A stretch of DNA of 64,000 bases from Zoogloeaceae bacterium (GTDB lineage: Bacteria; Pseudomonadota; Gammaproteobacteria; Burkholderiales; Rhodocyclaceae): contig JAITSU010000002.1 of NCBI GenBank assembly GCA_031287525.1, positions 22,735 to 86,734 on the forward strand, written 5' to 3'. How positions within the stretch are numbered: the first letter of the stretch is position 1; every line of letters starts with the position of its first letter. Both the position numbers and the translations under genes were made by a program. A model generated the notes under the pieces. The model saw only the letters and a list, made by a program, of their open reading frames with translations. It was not told the DNA's origin and searched no databases. This document shows positions 53,443-62,522 of the stretch, piece after piece.

Positions 53443-56400
53443 ATGAACCCACTTACCTCCAAAGCCGCAGGGCGGATTTTACTGACCATTTTCGTTTTGT
53501 CCGGTTTTGCCGGTTTGATTTATCAATCTGTCTGGTCGCAATACCTGGGCTTGACCCTGGGACACGCCGCCTACGCGCAAACGCTGGTGCTGTCGATATT
53601 CATGGGCGGCATGGCCGTGGGCGCCTGGTTCATCAGCCGCCGCACGATAGGCTGGAAAAAACTGGTCAAAGGCTACGCGCTGGTCGAGTTGCTGATTGGT
53701 GTCGTCGGGCTGCTCTTTCAAAGCGTGTTCCAGACCTACACCCATGTTTCGCAGGAAAGCATCCTGCCCCTGCTCGACAACGCCACGCTTGCCCACGCCT
53801 ACCAATGGATCACCGCTGCCCTGCTGATTCTGCCGCAAAGCCTGCTGCTGGGCGCGACCTTTCCATTGTTGAGCGCCGGTTATCTGCGCGTTTCCCCGCA
53901 ACAGGATGGCGAAATCCTTGGCGGACTCTACTTCACCAACAGCCTGGGCGCCGCTCTGGGCGCGCTCGCCGCCACTTTCCTGCTGCTGCCCGCCCTGGGA
54001 CTGCCCGGTACCGTGATGACCGCAGGCGGGCTGAACATCGCCGTCGGTCTTGCCGCATGGCTGGTCAGCGCATGGATGCGGGAAGGCAAGCAACCCGAAT
54101 CGACCGAACAGCGCGCAACAGCATCCCCGATACCTGACAACAACCCGCCCCAAACCGAAACCATCCGCAAGCTGGGGCGCGTCATGCTCGCGGCAACCGC
54201 CATTTCCGGCGCGACCTCATTCGTGTACGAACTCGGCTGGGTGCGGATGCTGAATCAGGCCTTGGGCAGTTCCATCCACAGCTTTGAACTGATGCTGACC
54301 GCCTTCATTCTCGGCTTGGCGTTTGGCGGTCTGTGGATACGTCGTCGTAGCCGCAAAATCAGCGACCCCATCTGTTACGTAGGCTACGCGCAAGTCTTCA
54401 TGGGCATCGCCGCGCTCCTCTCCATTCCGGTCTTTGCCCAAAGTTTTCATTGGGTCGGCTGGATGATGGAAGGGCTGGCAAAAACCGACAATGGCTATAT
54501 CCTGTTCGAGTTGGGCACCGCCATCATCTCCCTGTCCGTCATGTTCCCCGCCGCCTTCTTCGCGGGCATGACCCTGCCTCTGTTTACGATGGCGCTGCTG
54601 CGCGCCGGAGCCGACGAACGCGCCATCGGGCGTATCTACGCCGCCAATACACTGGGTTCCATTCTGGGCGTTATCGTTATGGTGCATGTCCTGATTCCGG
54701 TCATGGGCGTGAAACTGGGACTGATGCTGGCGGCGCTGATCGATGTGCTATTGGGGCTGTATCTCCTGCGAACCCTCAGCCCGGCGCGGGCGACGATCGG
54801 GTTTGCTGCCGCCGTGGCGAGCCTGCTCATCGCGGTAGGCATCAGCGTCCAATTGGGGCAGCTTGACCCCAATGTGCAGACATCTGGTGTATTTCGTAGC
54901 GGAAAAGCGCGACTGAGCGATGATTCTTCCGTTCCTTTTCTTAAAGACGGCAAAACCGCCACCGTCGCCATTCTGAGCCAGAGTAGTCTTCTTAACATTA
55001 TGACCAATGGCAAGTCTGATGCTGCCTTGACGCCCATCAACCAGCGACCATCAGCGGATGAAAGTACCATGATCATGGCGGGGTTAATGCCCTTGATTGC
55101 GCATCCGTCACCCAAAGATATTGCGCTCATTGGTTGGGGTTCCGGCTTGAGTACGCATACGGTATTGGGCAGTTCCATCCCGCAGAACGTGGAGACCATC
55201 GAAATCGAACAGGTCATGTACGACGCCGCCAGAATGTTTGGTCAGCGGGTTGAGCGCGCCTATAACGATCCCCGCTCACATGTCCGCATTGACGACGCCC
55301 GTACTTTCTTCTCGACCGGCGGGCGTCAATACGACGCGATTATCTCCGAACCTTCCAATCCCTGGGTGAGCGGCGTTGCCAACCTGTTTACCATCGAGTT
55401 TTATCAGTTTCTGAAAAAACACCTCAAGGAAAACGGTGTGCTGGTGCAATGGTTGCAAACCTACGAAATCAGTGATCCACTGGCCGCTACCATGCTCTCG
55501 GCGCTGGTCAGCGAATTCCCGAATGCTGAAATTTACGCGATTAACAATAGCGACCTGCTGATTCTCGCGCCCAAAACAGAACTTGTCCGCCCTTTTCAGG
55601 ATGCGCCCTGGCGCGAGGAAATATTGGCGACGGAACTTGCCCGCGTAGGGCTTGGTGGTATGGACGAAATTACTTTACGCCGAATTGGCGGTGGTGAAGT
55701 GATTCGCAACTATGTCCGTCTGTTTGATGCCGAAGTTCATTCCGACTATTACCCAACCGTATCGCTTGACGCGCCCAGAACGCGCTTCAAGAAACAATGG
55801 GCAGCCTTCTTGCCCAACCTGCCCAGCAATGGCTTACCCGTACTGGATATTCTGGATTGTCGCGTTCCTTTGGGCGCCAAATCGCAAAATTCGACGGAAT
55901 TTCTCAACACCATCAGCGTCCGACGGTTTCAGGCGCTGCAAGTCATTGACGCCATCCGGAAAGGACGTATCGGTTCTGAACTCAAACAAAACATGTCTTT
56001 GGATACGCAGACCATCAGCTACGCGCTGTCCATCACACAACAAACCACCACTCTGGATACGCCGGAACAGATACGGGAATGGAGCGCCGCCATCTCCGTA
56101 TTGGCACAAAATTCCATTGGTCTGTTGCCTGCGGAAGATTTGCGAGACATCTGGCAACCCAATCCGGGCTGGCTCCCTGCCAAAGTAACACATACTCCTC
56201 TGGCGACGGCATTGATCCGCAGCTATGCGGCGGCGGCGGCGCGTAACCCAGAAGCCATGTTGAAAGAAGCCGAAGCAACTCTGGCGATGCCGGATGCCGC
56301 CACGCTTCACCCCAACGCCCGCGAACACCTGCTGGTGATCGCCATGCTGGGCGCGTTGGGCAGCGGCGACAGCAAGCAGGCCATTACCATTGATCAGAAA

Positions 56401-56523
56401 ATACGCGGCAATATCGCCACCCGTTTCGTTCCCATCAGAAGCTATCTGCTGGCGTGGGCGGATAGCGGCGCGCCTGTATGCGCCGCCCGCGCAGGGACGG
56501 TTCGAGAACCGCCCCACTCATGA
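53443..56523 (+). CDS. Membrane-fused spermidine synthase-like protein
   Basis: About 1026 residues from the ATG at 53443. The N-terminal half has roughly a dozen TM helices in an MFS-like layout (SGFAGLIYQSVWSQYLGLTLGHAAYAQTLVLSIFMGGMAVGAW). The C-terminal half is a spermidine-synthase-like Rossmann domain (IALIGWGSGLSTHTVLG, VETIEIEQVMYDAAR, DDARTFF, YDAIISEPSNPWVSGVANLF), then a helical tail. Such fusions are widespread, but polyamine activity is unproven. The last residues (GTVREPPHS) come from a palindromic repeat. Divergent from earP with 90 bases between starts. Confidence 0.85.
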   Translation: MNPLTSKAAGRILLTIFVLSGFAGLIYQSVWSQYLGLTLGHAAYAQTLVLSIFMGGMAVGAWFISRRTIGWKKLVKGYALVELLIGVVGLLFQSVFQTYTHVSQESILPLLDNATLAHAYQWITAALLILPQSLLLGATFPLLSAGYLRVSPQQDGEILGGLYFTNSLGAALGALAATFLLLPALGLPGTVMTAGGLNIAVGLAAWLVSAWMREGKQPESTEQRATASPIPDNNPPQTETIRKLGRVMLAATAISGATSFVYELGWVRMLNQALGSSIHSFELMLTAFILGLAFGGLWIRRRSRKISDPICYVGYAQVFMGIAALLSIPVFAQSFHWVGWMMEGLAKTDNGYILFELGTAIISLSVMFPAAFFAGMTLPLFTMALLRAGADERAIGRIYAANTLGSILGVIVMVHVLIPVMGVKLGLMLAALIDVLLGLYLLRTLSPARATIGFAAAVASLLIAVGISVQLGQLDPNVQTSGVFRSGKARLSDDSSVPFLKDGKTATVAILSQSSLLNIMTNGKSDAALTPINQRPSADESTMIMAGLMPLIAHPSPKDIALIGWGSGLSTHTVLGSSIPQNVETIEIEQVMYDAARMFGQRVERAYNDPRSHVRIDDARTFFSTGGRQYDAIISEPSNPWVSGVANLFTIEFYQFLKKHLKENGVLVQWLQTYEISDPLAATMLSALVSEFPNAEIYAINNSDLLILAPKTELVRPFQDAPWREEILATELARVGLGGMDEITLRRIGGGEVIRNYVRLFDAEVHSDYYPTVSLDAPRTRFKKQWAAFLPNLPSNGLPVLDILDCRVPLGAKSQNSTEFLNTISVRRFQALQVIDAIRKGRIGSELKQNMSLDTQTISYALSITQQTTTLDTPEQIREWSAAISVLAQNSIGLLPAEDLRDIWQPNPGWLPAKVTHTPLATALIRSYAAAAARNPEAMLKEAEATLAMPDAATLHPNAREHLLVIAMLGALGSGDSKQAITIDQKIRGNIATRFVPIRSYLLAWADSGAPVCAARAGTVREPPHS
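56491..56516. repeat. Palindromic repeat at the 3' end of the fused synthase gene
   Basis: GGGACGGTTC / GAACCGCCCC, a member of the GTAGGGGC family that supplies the last codons of the upstream gene. Confidence 0.7.
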
Positions 56524-56552
56524 TAAAAAACAGCATGAATGACCGGGGAAGC

Positions 56553-57950
56553 ATGATGGCAACATCGGTTTCACAACTGACGGCGTGGGCATTCTCTGGA
56601 GAATCTGTCACCCTCGAATTCAAGAAATCCACCGCCGAAAAGGAGCGTGCCTGCCGCACGCTCTGCGCCTTTGCCAACGGACAGGGCGGGCGCGTGTTGT
56701 TTGGCGTGACGCCAGCGGGTAAAGCCGTGGGGCAGATGGTGAATGACCGCACGCTGGAAGAATTGGCGCAGGAATTCCAGAATTTCGAGCCACCGCTTTT
56801 CCCTGTCATTGAGCGCGTCAGTGTCGCGCCGGAGCTTGAAGTTTTGGTAGCAAGCGTGGCGCGCAATGCGCGGGTAGTGAGTTTTCGTGGCGTCGCCTAC
56901 GAACGGGCGCTAAACACCACGCGGGTCATGTCACGTGACGCGCATCAACGCCTGTTGCTGGAAGAACTGCACGGCATAGCGCGTTGGGAAAACCATATCG
57001 CCCAGGGGTGGGACGCGGCGCGGCTGGATAGGCGCGAACTGGTACTGACGCTGGAAGAATCCATCCGCCGGGGGCGCATCGAAGACCCTGGCTCCCGCGA
57101 ACCGCTGGAAATCCTGCGCGGTCTGGGGTTGTTGGTGGATGGCGATAAATTGTCGCGGGCAGCGGTGGCGCTGTTCTGCAAAGACGAAATCCCCTTGCCG
57201 GATTTTCCGCAACTTTTGCTGAAAGTGGCGCGTTTCAAGGGCGTGACACGCGACGAATTCCTCGACAATCGCCAGTTCCACGGCAACGCTTTCGCGCTCA
57301 TGCGGAAGGCGGAGCGTTTTCTGATTGAGTCGCTGCCAGTGGCGAGCCGCATTGTGCCGGACAGGATGGAACGTGAAGATACGCCCCTGCTGCCGGTAGA
57401 AGCCTTGCGCGAAGCGCTTGCCAATGCCTTCGTGCATCGGGATTACGCCATTGGCGGCGGCTCGGTGAGCGTGGCGCTCTATGACGACAGGCTTGAAATC
57501 ATTTCCATCGGCGATCTGCACTTTGGGCTGACACCGGAAGCCTTGTTGCGCGAACACGAATCCCGCCCCTGGAACCCGATGATTGCCAACGCTTTCTATC
57601 GGCGCGGCATCATCGAAACATGGGGGCGCGGCACTCTGAAAATCGCCCGCCTGATGCGCGAAGCAGGGCTTACACCGCCACATACGACGGTACGGGCGGG
57701 CGCGGCAGTCGTGCTGACTTTTGATTTGCCTCAGAAAACGCCGGGGAAAACGCCGGGGAAAACCGCCGACTTGATTCCGGCTTTGCTGCGTGAAATACCC
57801 ACCTTGTCCATTCCTGAACTGGCATTACGTTTGAACAAATCTGAAAGCGCTGTCGAACGTGCCATCCGCACCCTGCGCGAATCGGGACGGCTGGCGCGTG
57901 TTGGTTCTGCCAAGGGCGGGCATTGGCAAGTGCTGCCGGAGCAAGACTAA
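56553..57950 (+). CDS. AlbA_2 (Schlafen-type) putative transcriptional regulator / ATPase
   Basis: About 465 residues. N-terminal AlbA_2 domain (SGESVTLEFKKSTAEKERACRTLCAFANGQGGRVLFGV), a central region, then an HSP90-like ATPase motif (REALANAFVHRDY, residues about 290-300) and a C-terminal winged helix (IPELALRLNKSESAVERAIRTLRESGRL). The linker holds a small tandem repeat (TPGKTPGKT). Members are common near mobile or defence loci, but no partner is visible here. A GGGGAA box precedes the paired ATGs at 56553/56556. Confidence 0.8.
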   Translation: MMATSVSQLTAWAFSGESVTLEFKKSTAEKERACRTLCAFANGQGGRVLFGVTPAGKAVGQMVNDRTLEELAQEFQNFEPPLFPVIERVSVAPELEVLVASVARNARVVSFRGVAYERALNTTRVMSRDAHQRLLLEELHGIARWENHIAQGWDAARLDRRELVLTLEESIRRGRIEDPGSREPLEILRGLGLLVDGDKLSRAAVALFCKDEIPLPDFPQLLLKVARFKGVTRDEFLDNRQFHGNAFALMRKAERFLIESLPVASRIVPDRMEREDTPLLPVEALREALANAFVHRDYAIGGGSVSVALYDDRLEIISIGDLHFGLTPEALLREHESRPWNPMIANAFYRRGIIETWGRGTLKIARLMREAGLTPPHTTVRAGAAVVLTFDLPQKTPGKTPGKTADLIPALLREIPTLSIPELALRLNKSESAVERAIRTLRESGRLARVGSAKGGHWQVLPEQD

Positions 57951-57967
57951 TCCAGGAAACTTCACCA

Positions 57968-59044
57968 ATGCGTATTTGCTACGTCCTTTCCTACCGTTCT
58001 CCCAGCTACATTCGCACACAAACACTGGTGTCCGCATTGCGGAAAATACCCGGCATGGAAGTGCAACTTGCAATCAACTCGCACATTGGTTTGGGGCGCT
58101 ATGCGGATACCTGGCAACAGGTGCGGAAGATTCGGACGACGTTTGACCCTCATCTCTATATTCTGGGTTTTCGCGGGCATGAGTTTTACTGGTTGTTGCG
58201 CGGACTGGTTGGGCGCAAGCCCATTGTGTTTGATGCCATGATGTCACCCGCCACAGCACTCGCAGAAGAAAGAAAATTCGGTTTGCCCGGATGTTTGGCG
58301 GCACGGCTCTTGTTGCCGATGGAGCGTACCATCATGCGCGATGCCAATCTTGTTTTGACGGATACCCAAGCGCATGTAGCGCATTTGGGTCGGCTGTTTG
58401 GGCTTGCGGCGGGGCAGGTGGTGCCGGTGCCGGTTGGGGCAGTGGAACAACCCATCGCTGTCCGCGCCCCTGCTGGGGAAAACTGCCCTTTGAGCGTACT
58501 TTTTTATGGCTCATTTCTGCCGCTGCATGGCGTGAATGTCATACTCGAAGCGGTGACGTTGCTGCGGGATTTGCCATTGCGTTTTGATTTCATCGGCGGT
58601 AACGCAAAATGGGGGCAACATCTTGCCAGCGTATTTGCTCATGCAGGCGCAGTTCGTCATACCTGGCGAGCATGGGTGCCATTTGAGGAACTGGTCGCGC
58701 AAACGATTCCCAAGGCGGATATTTGTCTTGGCGGTCCGTTTGGCAATACGCCACAAGCCAGAAGAGTGATTACCGGGAAAACCTCGCAGACATTGGCTTT
58801 GGGCAGACCGACCCTCATCGGCGCTGCCGAAGATAACCCCGGTTTTATTGACCGGGAAAACTGCCTGCTTGTACCTCAAGGCTCTGCCGAGGCGCTGGCA
58901 GGCGCGTTGCGTTGGGCGGTCGAAAACCGGGAGCGGCTCGACGAAATCGGGCAATGTGGACGGGCGCTTTATATGCGCAAATTGTCGATTGATGTTGTGA
59001 TCCATCGGCTGGCTGAGGTACTGACCCGTCTGGGTGGGTCGTAA
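57968..59044 (+). CDS. Glycosyltransferase, GT4-like
   Basis: About 358 residues from the ATG at 57968. A GT-B fold is suggested by the N-terminal RICYVLSYRSPSYIRTQTLVSAL, the mid-protein SVLFYGSFLPLHGVNVILEAV and the C-terminal sugar-nucleotide region (GKTSQTLALGRPTLIGAAEDNPGFIDRENCLLVPQGSAEALAGAL). Donor and acceptor unknown. It converges on the methyltransferase at 59049. Confidence 0.82.
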   Translation: MRICYVLSYRSPSYIRTQTLVSALRKIPGMEVQLAINSHIGLGRYADTWQQVRKIRTTFDPHLYILGFRGHEFYWLLRGLVGRKPIVFDAMMSPATALAEERKFGLPGCLAARLLLPMERTIMRDANLVLTDTQAHVAHLGRLFGLAAGQVVPVPVGAVEQPIAVRAPAGENCPLSVLFYGSFLPLHGVNVILEAVTLLRDLPLRFDFIGGNAKWGQHLASVFAHAGAVRHTWRAWVPFEELVAQTIPKADICLGGPFGNTPQARRVITGKTSQTLALGRPTLIGAAEDNPGFIDRENCLLVPQGSAEALAGALRWAVENRERLDEIGQCGRALYMRKLSIDVVIHRLAEVLTRLGGS

Positions 59045-59048
59045 CGTG

Positions 59049-59876
59049 TTAGACCGGTCTGTTTCGATGTGCTATCACAACGATATTAAGTGATGGACTT
59101 CCCGTTTCGGTGAAACTAATATTGTGTTCATCAAACGAAAATGCTGCGTGTTGTGTATTGCCCTGCGTACTTTTTTGGTTATTGATTGCGTGGAGCAAAC
59201 CGAGACCAAATTGTCGCCATCTCTCCGGAGCACCTGGAAACGTGAAAGGGAAGGTCAACCATTTCAAGCGGGCGTAACGTTTCAACTCAAGATTGGCAAG
59301 TTCGGCAGGAGCGTGCATGCACAAAACTTTTTCCGGTACAAAGGCGCTGCTGGCGACCATGTGGCAACAGCTTTCCGAGTCGTATTCTTTCAAATGCCAG
59401 CGATTCCACGGGCGTTGCCCGGGCAACAGCCGGTGTGTGCGATCCGGGGTTATCAGGATCAATGTTCCTTCCGAGGTGAGGACGCGCGCGGCTTCCCACA
59501 GGTAAGTTTCTGTGTCTGCAACATGTTCAATGACTTGAAAGGATAAAATAACGTCGAAAGATTCATTCGCAAAGGGCAGCGGTTTATCTTTTTCAATGCG
59601 CGTGAAACTGATGCGGCTGTTACGGTAATGGTTGTTGGCATAAGCGATGGCTTCCGCAGAGACATCAACAGCGGTAACGCTGATGGCGGTTTCTGCAATG
59701 AGTGCCGCACCATAACCACTGCCACAGCCGAGATCAAGCACACGCTTCCCTTTGCAATACGGCATGGCAAAACGATAGCTGGCGATGTGCATCAAATAAA
59801 TTGCCCGCCCGCCCGGAGTCTGGCGGTAGGCATCCTCGATCATGCGTTCCCCTGAACATTCAAGTTCTGTTGTCAT
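59049..59876 (-). CDS. SAM-dependent methyltransferase (type 11)
   Basis: A 275-residue class I methyltransferase with VLDLGCGSGYGAALIAE (SAM site, residues about 45-60), VTAVDVSAEAIAYA, FDVILSFQVIEHV and LILITPD. Overlaps the UPF0104 gene by 17 bases as the last gene of a four- or five-gene minus-strand operon of surface-glycan type. Confidence 0.85.
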   Translation of the reverse strand: MTTELECSGERMIEDAYRQTPGGRAIYLMHIASYRFAMPYCKGKRVLDLGCGSGYGAALIAETAISVTAVDVSAEAIAYANNHYRNSRISFTRIEKDKPLPFANESFDVILSFQVIEHVADTETYLWEAARVLTSEGTLILITPDRTHRLLPGQRPWNRWHLKEYDSESCCHMVASSAFVPEKVLCMHAPAELANLELKRYARLKWLTFPFTFPGAPERWRQFGLGLLHAINNQKSTQGNTQHAAFSFDEHNISFTETGSPSLNIVVIAHRNRPV

Positions 59877-60834
59877 GGCTGGTTTTTCCGAAACATAAAT
59901 TCATTAATACTGCACCCATTCCAAAACTGAGCAGATCGCCTACGATTGTCACCAGTCGCATGCCGATCATCAAATTCAGAATGTCGGGCGCAGCTAATTT
60001 CTCTATCAGCAATGCGGTCATCACGCCTTCTCTGGCACCTAGCCCGGCAGGCAGCCCTGGCGCAATAAGGCCGATGATCCAGGCGAGCGCAAAAATGGCG
60101 CTTAGATAGAAATAACTGAGTGAAGATTCTGTGTTAAGGCTTCGAGCAACAATCCATAAAGACAGTCCGACCACGATATAGCACAAGCAATAAATTGCGC
60201 TGGTTTTACAGATGATGTCCATATTCGGGATTTGCATCTCTGCGGGAATCCAGCGCATAGCCCATAAAGTGTGGCGGCGCAAGGTGGGCAAGGACCTTAA
60301 CAGCACAACCATGCCAAGAACGCCGCATGTCAACCCGGCGCACAATGTGGCGAGGGTGTGCCAGAAAGCAGTGTCCAGTGCATCGTAATGTTCTCCGGCA
60401 ATGAGCCAGCAGATCAGACCGGTGAATACGGCGGCTGCCATGGTGAGCAGTGTTTCAATCAGAACAGTGGCTCCGAAAACTCCTGGATTCATGCCTTTGG
60501 ATATTGCCAGTGTCGCCCGACCTGCAATTTGCGCGACATTGCCGGGAATGTATTTGGCAATCTGGGTGATACCGATAATGGCAATTGTGCGCTTATTTGT
60601 CCAGTGCTCGCCCGTTCCAGCGAGCAACAGGCTCCACGCCCATCCAGCCAATGGAATAATCAGACAATAAACAAGGCTGGCGACACCCATGTAAATCAAA
60701 GTCGTTGGGGCGCTGAATGGGCGCAGGTTTTCTGCGGAAAAATTACGGCTGACGAATACAATAAAATAAATCAGCAACAGTACGGAAACGACATACCCAA
60801 ATATTTTGAGTGGCTGGATACGTTTGGTTTTCAT
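59860..60834 (-). CDS. UPF0104 / lysylphosphatidylglycerol synthase-like TM protein
   Basis: A 324-residue membrane protein with about eight TM helices and the family motifs GWAWSLLLAGTGEHWTNKRT, ITQIAKYIPGNVAQIAGRATL and PGLPAGLGAREGVMTALL. Members often occur with polyprenyl-glycan and glycolipid genes, where a flippase-like role has been proposed; here it sits between two methyltransferases. Confidence 0.82.
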   Translation of the reverse strand: MKTKRIQPLKIFGYVVSVLLLIYFIVFVSRNFSAENLRPFSAPTTLIYMGVASLVYCLIIPLAGWAWSLLLAGTGEHWTNKRTIAIIGITQIAKYIPGNVAQIAGRATLAISKGMNPGVFGATVLIETLLTMAAAVFTGLICWLIAGEHYDALDTAFWHTLATLCAGLTCGVLGMVVLLRSLPTLRRHTLWAMRWIPAEMQIPNMDIICKTSAIYCLCYIVVGLSLWIVARSLNTESSLSYFYLSAIFALAWIIGLIAPGLPAGLGAREGVMTALLIEKLAAPDILNLMIGMRLVTIVGDLLSFGMGAVLMNLCFGKTSHDNRT

Positions 60835-61637
60835 GTTGGTGATGCCAATACGAGATAGCCGCTACCGAATGGCGTTTTGCGGAAAAGGGTTTGCAGGGCG
60901 AAACAAAGACGCAATGCCAAACGACCCGGAAAAGAGTTGATGTACGCAAAAAACGAAATCAGGCTTGTGCGATCAATACCGCTGGCAGCGGTAGCAGTAG
61001 ATTTGTCATGGGGTGCCTGTCGAGCAAGCGCCCGACGGTAGCCCGCTTCACCCAGATATTCGCTGAGGTTTGCCAGCGGAAAACCGTAACATTCCATGTA
61101 TTCGATTTTCAGCCCGCAATTTGCAAAAAGCGCCCGCAAATCAGCCGCATTGTAACGGCGAAAATGACCTGCCCAAACATCCCCTGCACCCCAGCGCGAT
61201 GAATGTGCGGGAACCGAAATCAACAACTTGCCGCCGGGACGCGCACGACCCACCCAGGTACGTAAAGCGGTCGTGTCATCTTCGATATGTTCGAGCACAT
61301 CAAACGCGCAAACAAGGTCGAATGTTTCGCAAGAAAGTTGTTCGAGTGCCGGATAGAGCGCAGCGTTGATGTCCGCCGCATGAGTAATGCGTTCCGCGAG
61401 GTTGAAGGCATTGGCGGAAGTTTCCACCGCGCTTACCCGATGACCGCCACGCGCGAAATCCACCAACAGCGCGCCCGCGCCACAGCCAATTTCCAGTACC
61501 GAGCCAGCGGGCAATTTGTCGAGTAAGGCGAGGATACGCCGCCGCCGAAGCAGGTAGCGCAAGGATGGCACCCAACGTAGAGGAATTGCGGACAGACCGA
61601 GCAGAGGACTGAATCGAACGCTGACGGAATCCATCAT
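60831..61637 (-). CDS. SAM-dependent methyltransferase
   Basis: A 268-residue protein with VLEIGCGAGALLVDFARGGHRVSAVETS, FDLVCAFDVLEHIEDD and GKLLISVPAHSSRWGAGD, then a helical C-terminal part with a possible membrane-facing segment. The substrate is probably a glycan or lipid intermediate of the same cluster (inference). Overlaps both neighbours by 4 bases. Confidence 0.82.
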   Translation of the reverse strand: MMDSVSVRFSPLLGLSAIPLRWVPSLRYLLRRRRILALLDKLPAGSVLEIGCGAGALLVDFARGGHRVSAVETSANAFNLAERITHAADINAALYPALEQLSCETFDLVCAFDVLEHIEDDTTALRTWVGRARPGGKLLISVPAHSSRWGAGDVWAGHFRRYNAADLRALFANCGLKIEYMECYGFPLANLSEYLGEAGYRRALARQAPHDKSTATAASGIDRTSLISFFAYINSFPGRLALRLCFALQTLFRKTPFGSGYLVLASPT

Positions 61638-62488
61638 TTTCCGGCTTTGAGATAAACAAGTTGCGTAATCTGCTCGGAAACCAGCCCGATCAAAAAGACA
61701 ATCACCGAAGTGGTGAATAACAGCGCGCTCATATTGGTAAAGCGGTCGTATTCAAACCAGGTATAGGCATAATACAGTAACCCCGTGCCCAGAAAAGCCG
61801 CCGCAATCGGAGTGAACAGCTTGAGTGGGGAAAACAGGGTGCCGATCTTGAAAATAATCAGCAAAAAGCGCGCGCCATCGCGCAGGAGGCGGATGTGGCT
61901 CTTGCCGATGCGCTTGCTGGCGTCAATGGGTTCATAAGCCACGGAATAACCGGCGCGAAAAAACGCCATCGTGCAGGTCGTCGGGTAGGAAAAACCGTTG
62001 GGCAGCAGATAGAGAAATTCGCGGAATTTCTCTGCGCGCGCGGCGCGAAAGCCGGAAGTCAGGTCTTCGACCTTGTGCCCCACCATATAGCTTGCCAACT
62101 TGTTATACAGCGTATTGGCAAGCCCGCGCCCGACGCTCGCCTGCGAACCCGCCTGCCGCGCGCCGACCACCATGTCGTAACCCTGTTCCAGTTTTGAGAG
62201 CAGGCGGGAAATATCTTCCGGCGCGTGTTGACCGTCGCCATCCAGAAATACAATCACCTCGCCCGTCGCCGCGCGCGCCCCGGTTTTAATGGCCGCGCCG
62301 TTGCCCTTGGAATAAGGATGGTCAATCACGGTTGCTCCGGCCTGGCGGGCAACCTGCGCGGTATCGTCGGTAGAACCATCGTTCACCACCACAAGCTCTG
62401 CTTCCGGCAGCACAGCCAGAACGCGCTCGACAGTCTGACCGATGGCAGCGGCCTCATTTTTGGCGGGAATGACAACGGAAATTTGCAT
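61634..62488 (-). CDS. Family 2 glycosyltransferase, polyprenyl-phosphate hexose synthase-like
   Basis: A 284-residue GT2 enzyme: ISVVIPAKNEAAAIGQTVERV, VVNDGSTDDT, the metal-binding FLDGDGQH and two C-terminal TM helices. This is the DPM1/GtrB-like pattern, making a polyprenyl-phosphate sugar for transfer outside the membrane. It fits with the membrane protein at 62523 as the possible acceptor-side transferase. Confidence 0.87.
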   Translation of the reverse strand: MQISVVIPAKNEAAAIGQTVERVLAVLPEAELVVVNDGSTDDTAQVARQAGATVIDHPYSKGNGAAIKTGARAATGEVIVFLDGDGQHAPEDISRLLSKLEQGYDMVVGARQAGSQASVGRGLANTLYNKLASYMVGHKVEDLTSGFRAARAEKFREFLYLLPNGFSYPTTCTMAFFRAGYSVAYEPIDASKRIGKSHIRLLRDGARFLLIIFKIGTLFSPLKLFTPIAAAFLGTGLLYYAYTWFEYDRFTNMSALLFTTSVIVFLIGLVSEQITQLVYLKAGK

Positions 62489-62522
62489 GGATCGCTCTCG
62501 TATACAGGTAGATGAGTGGATG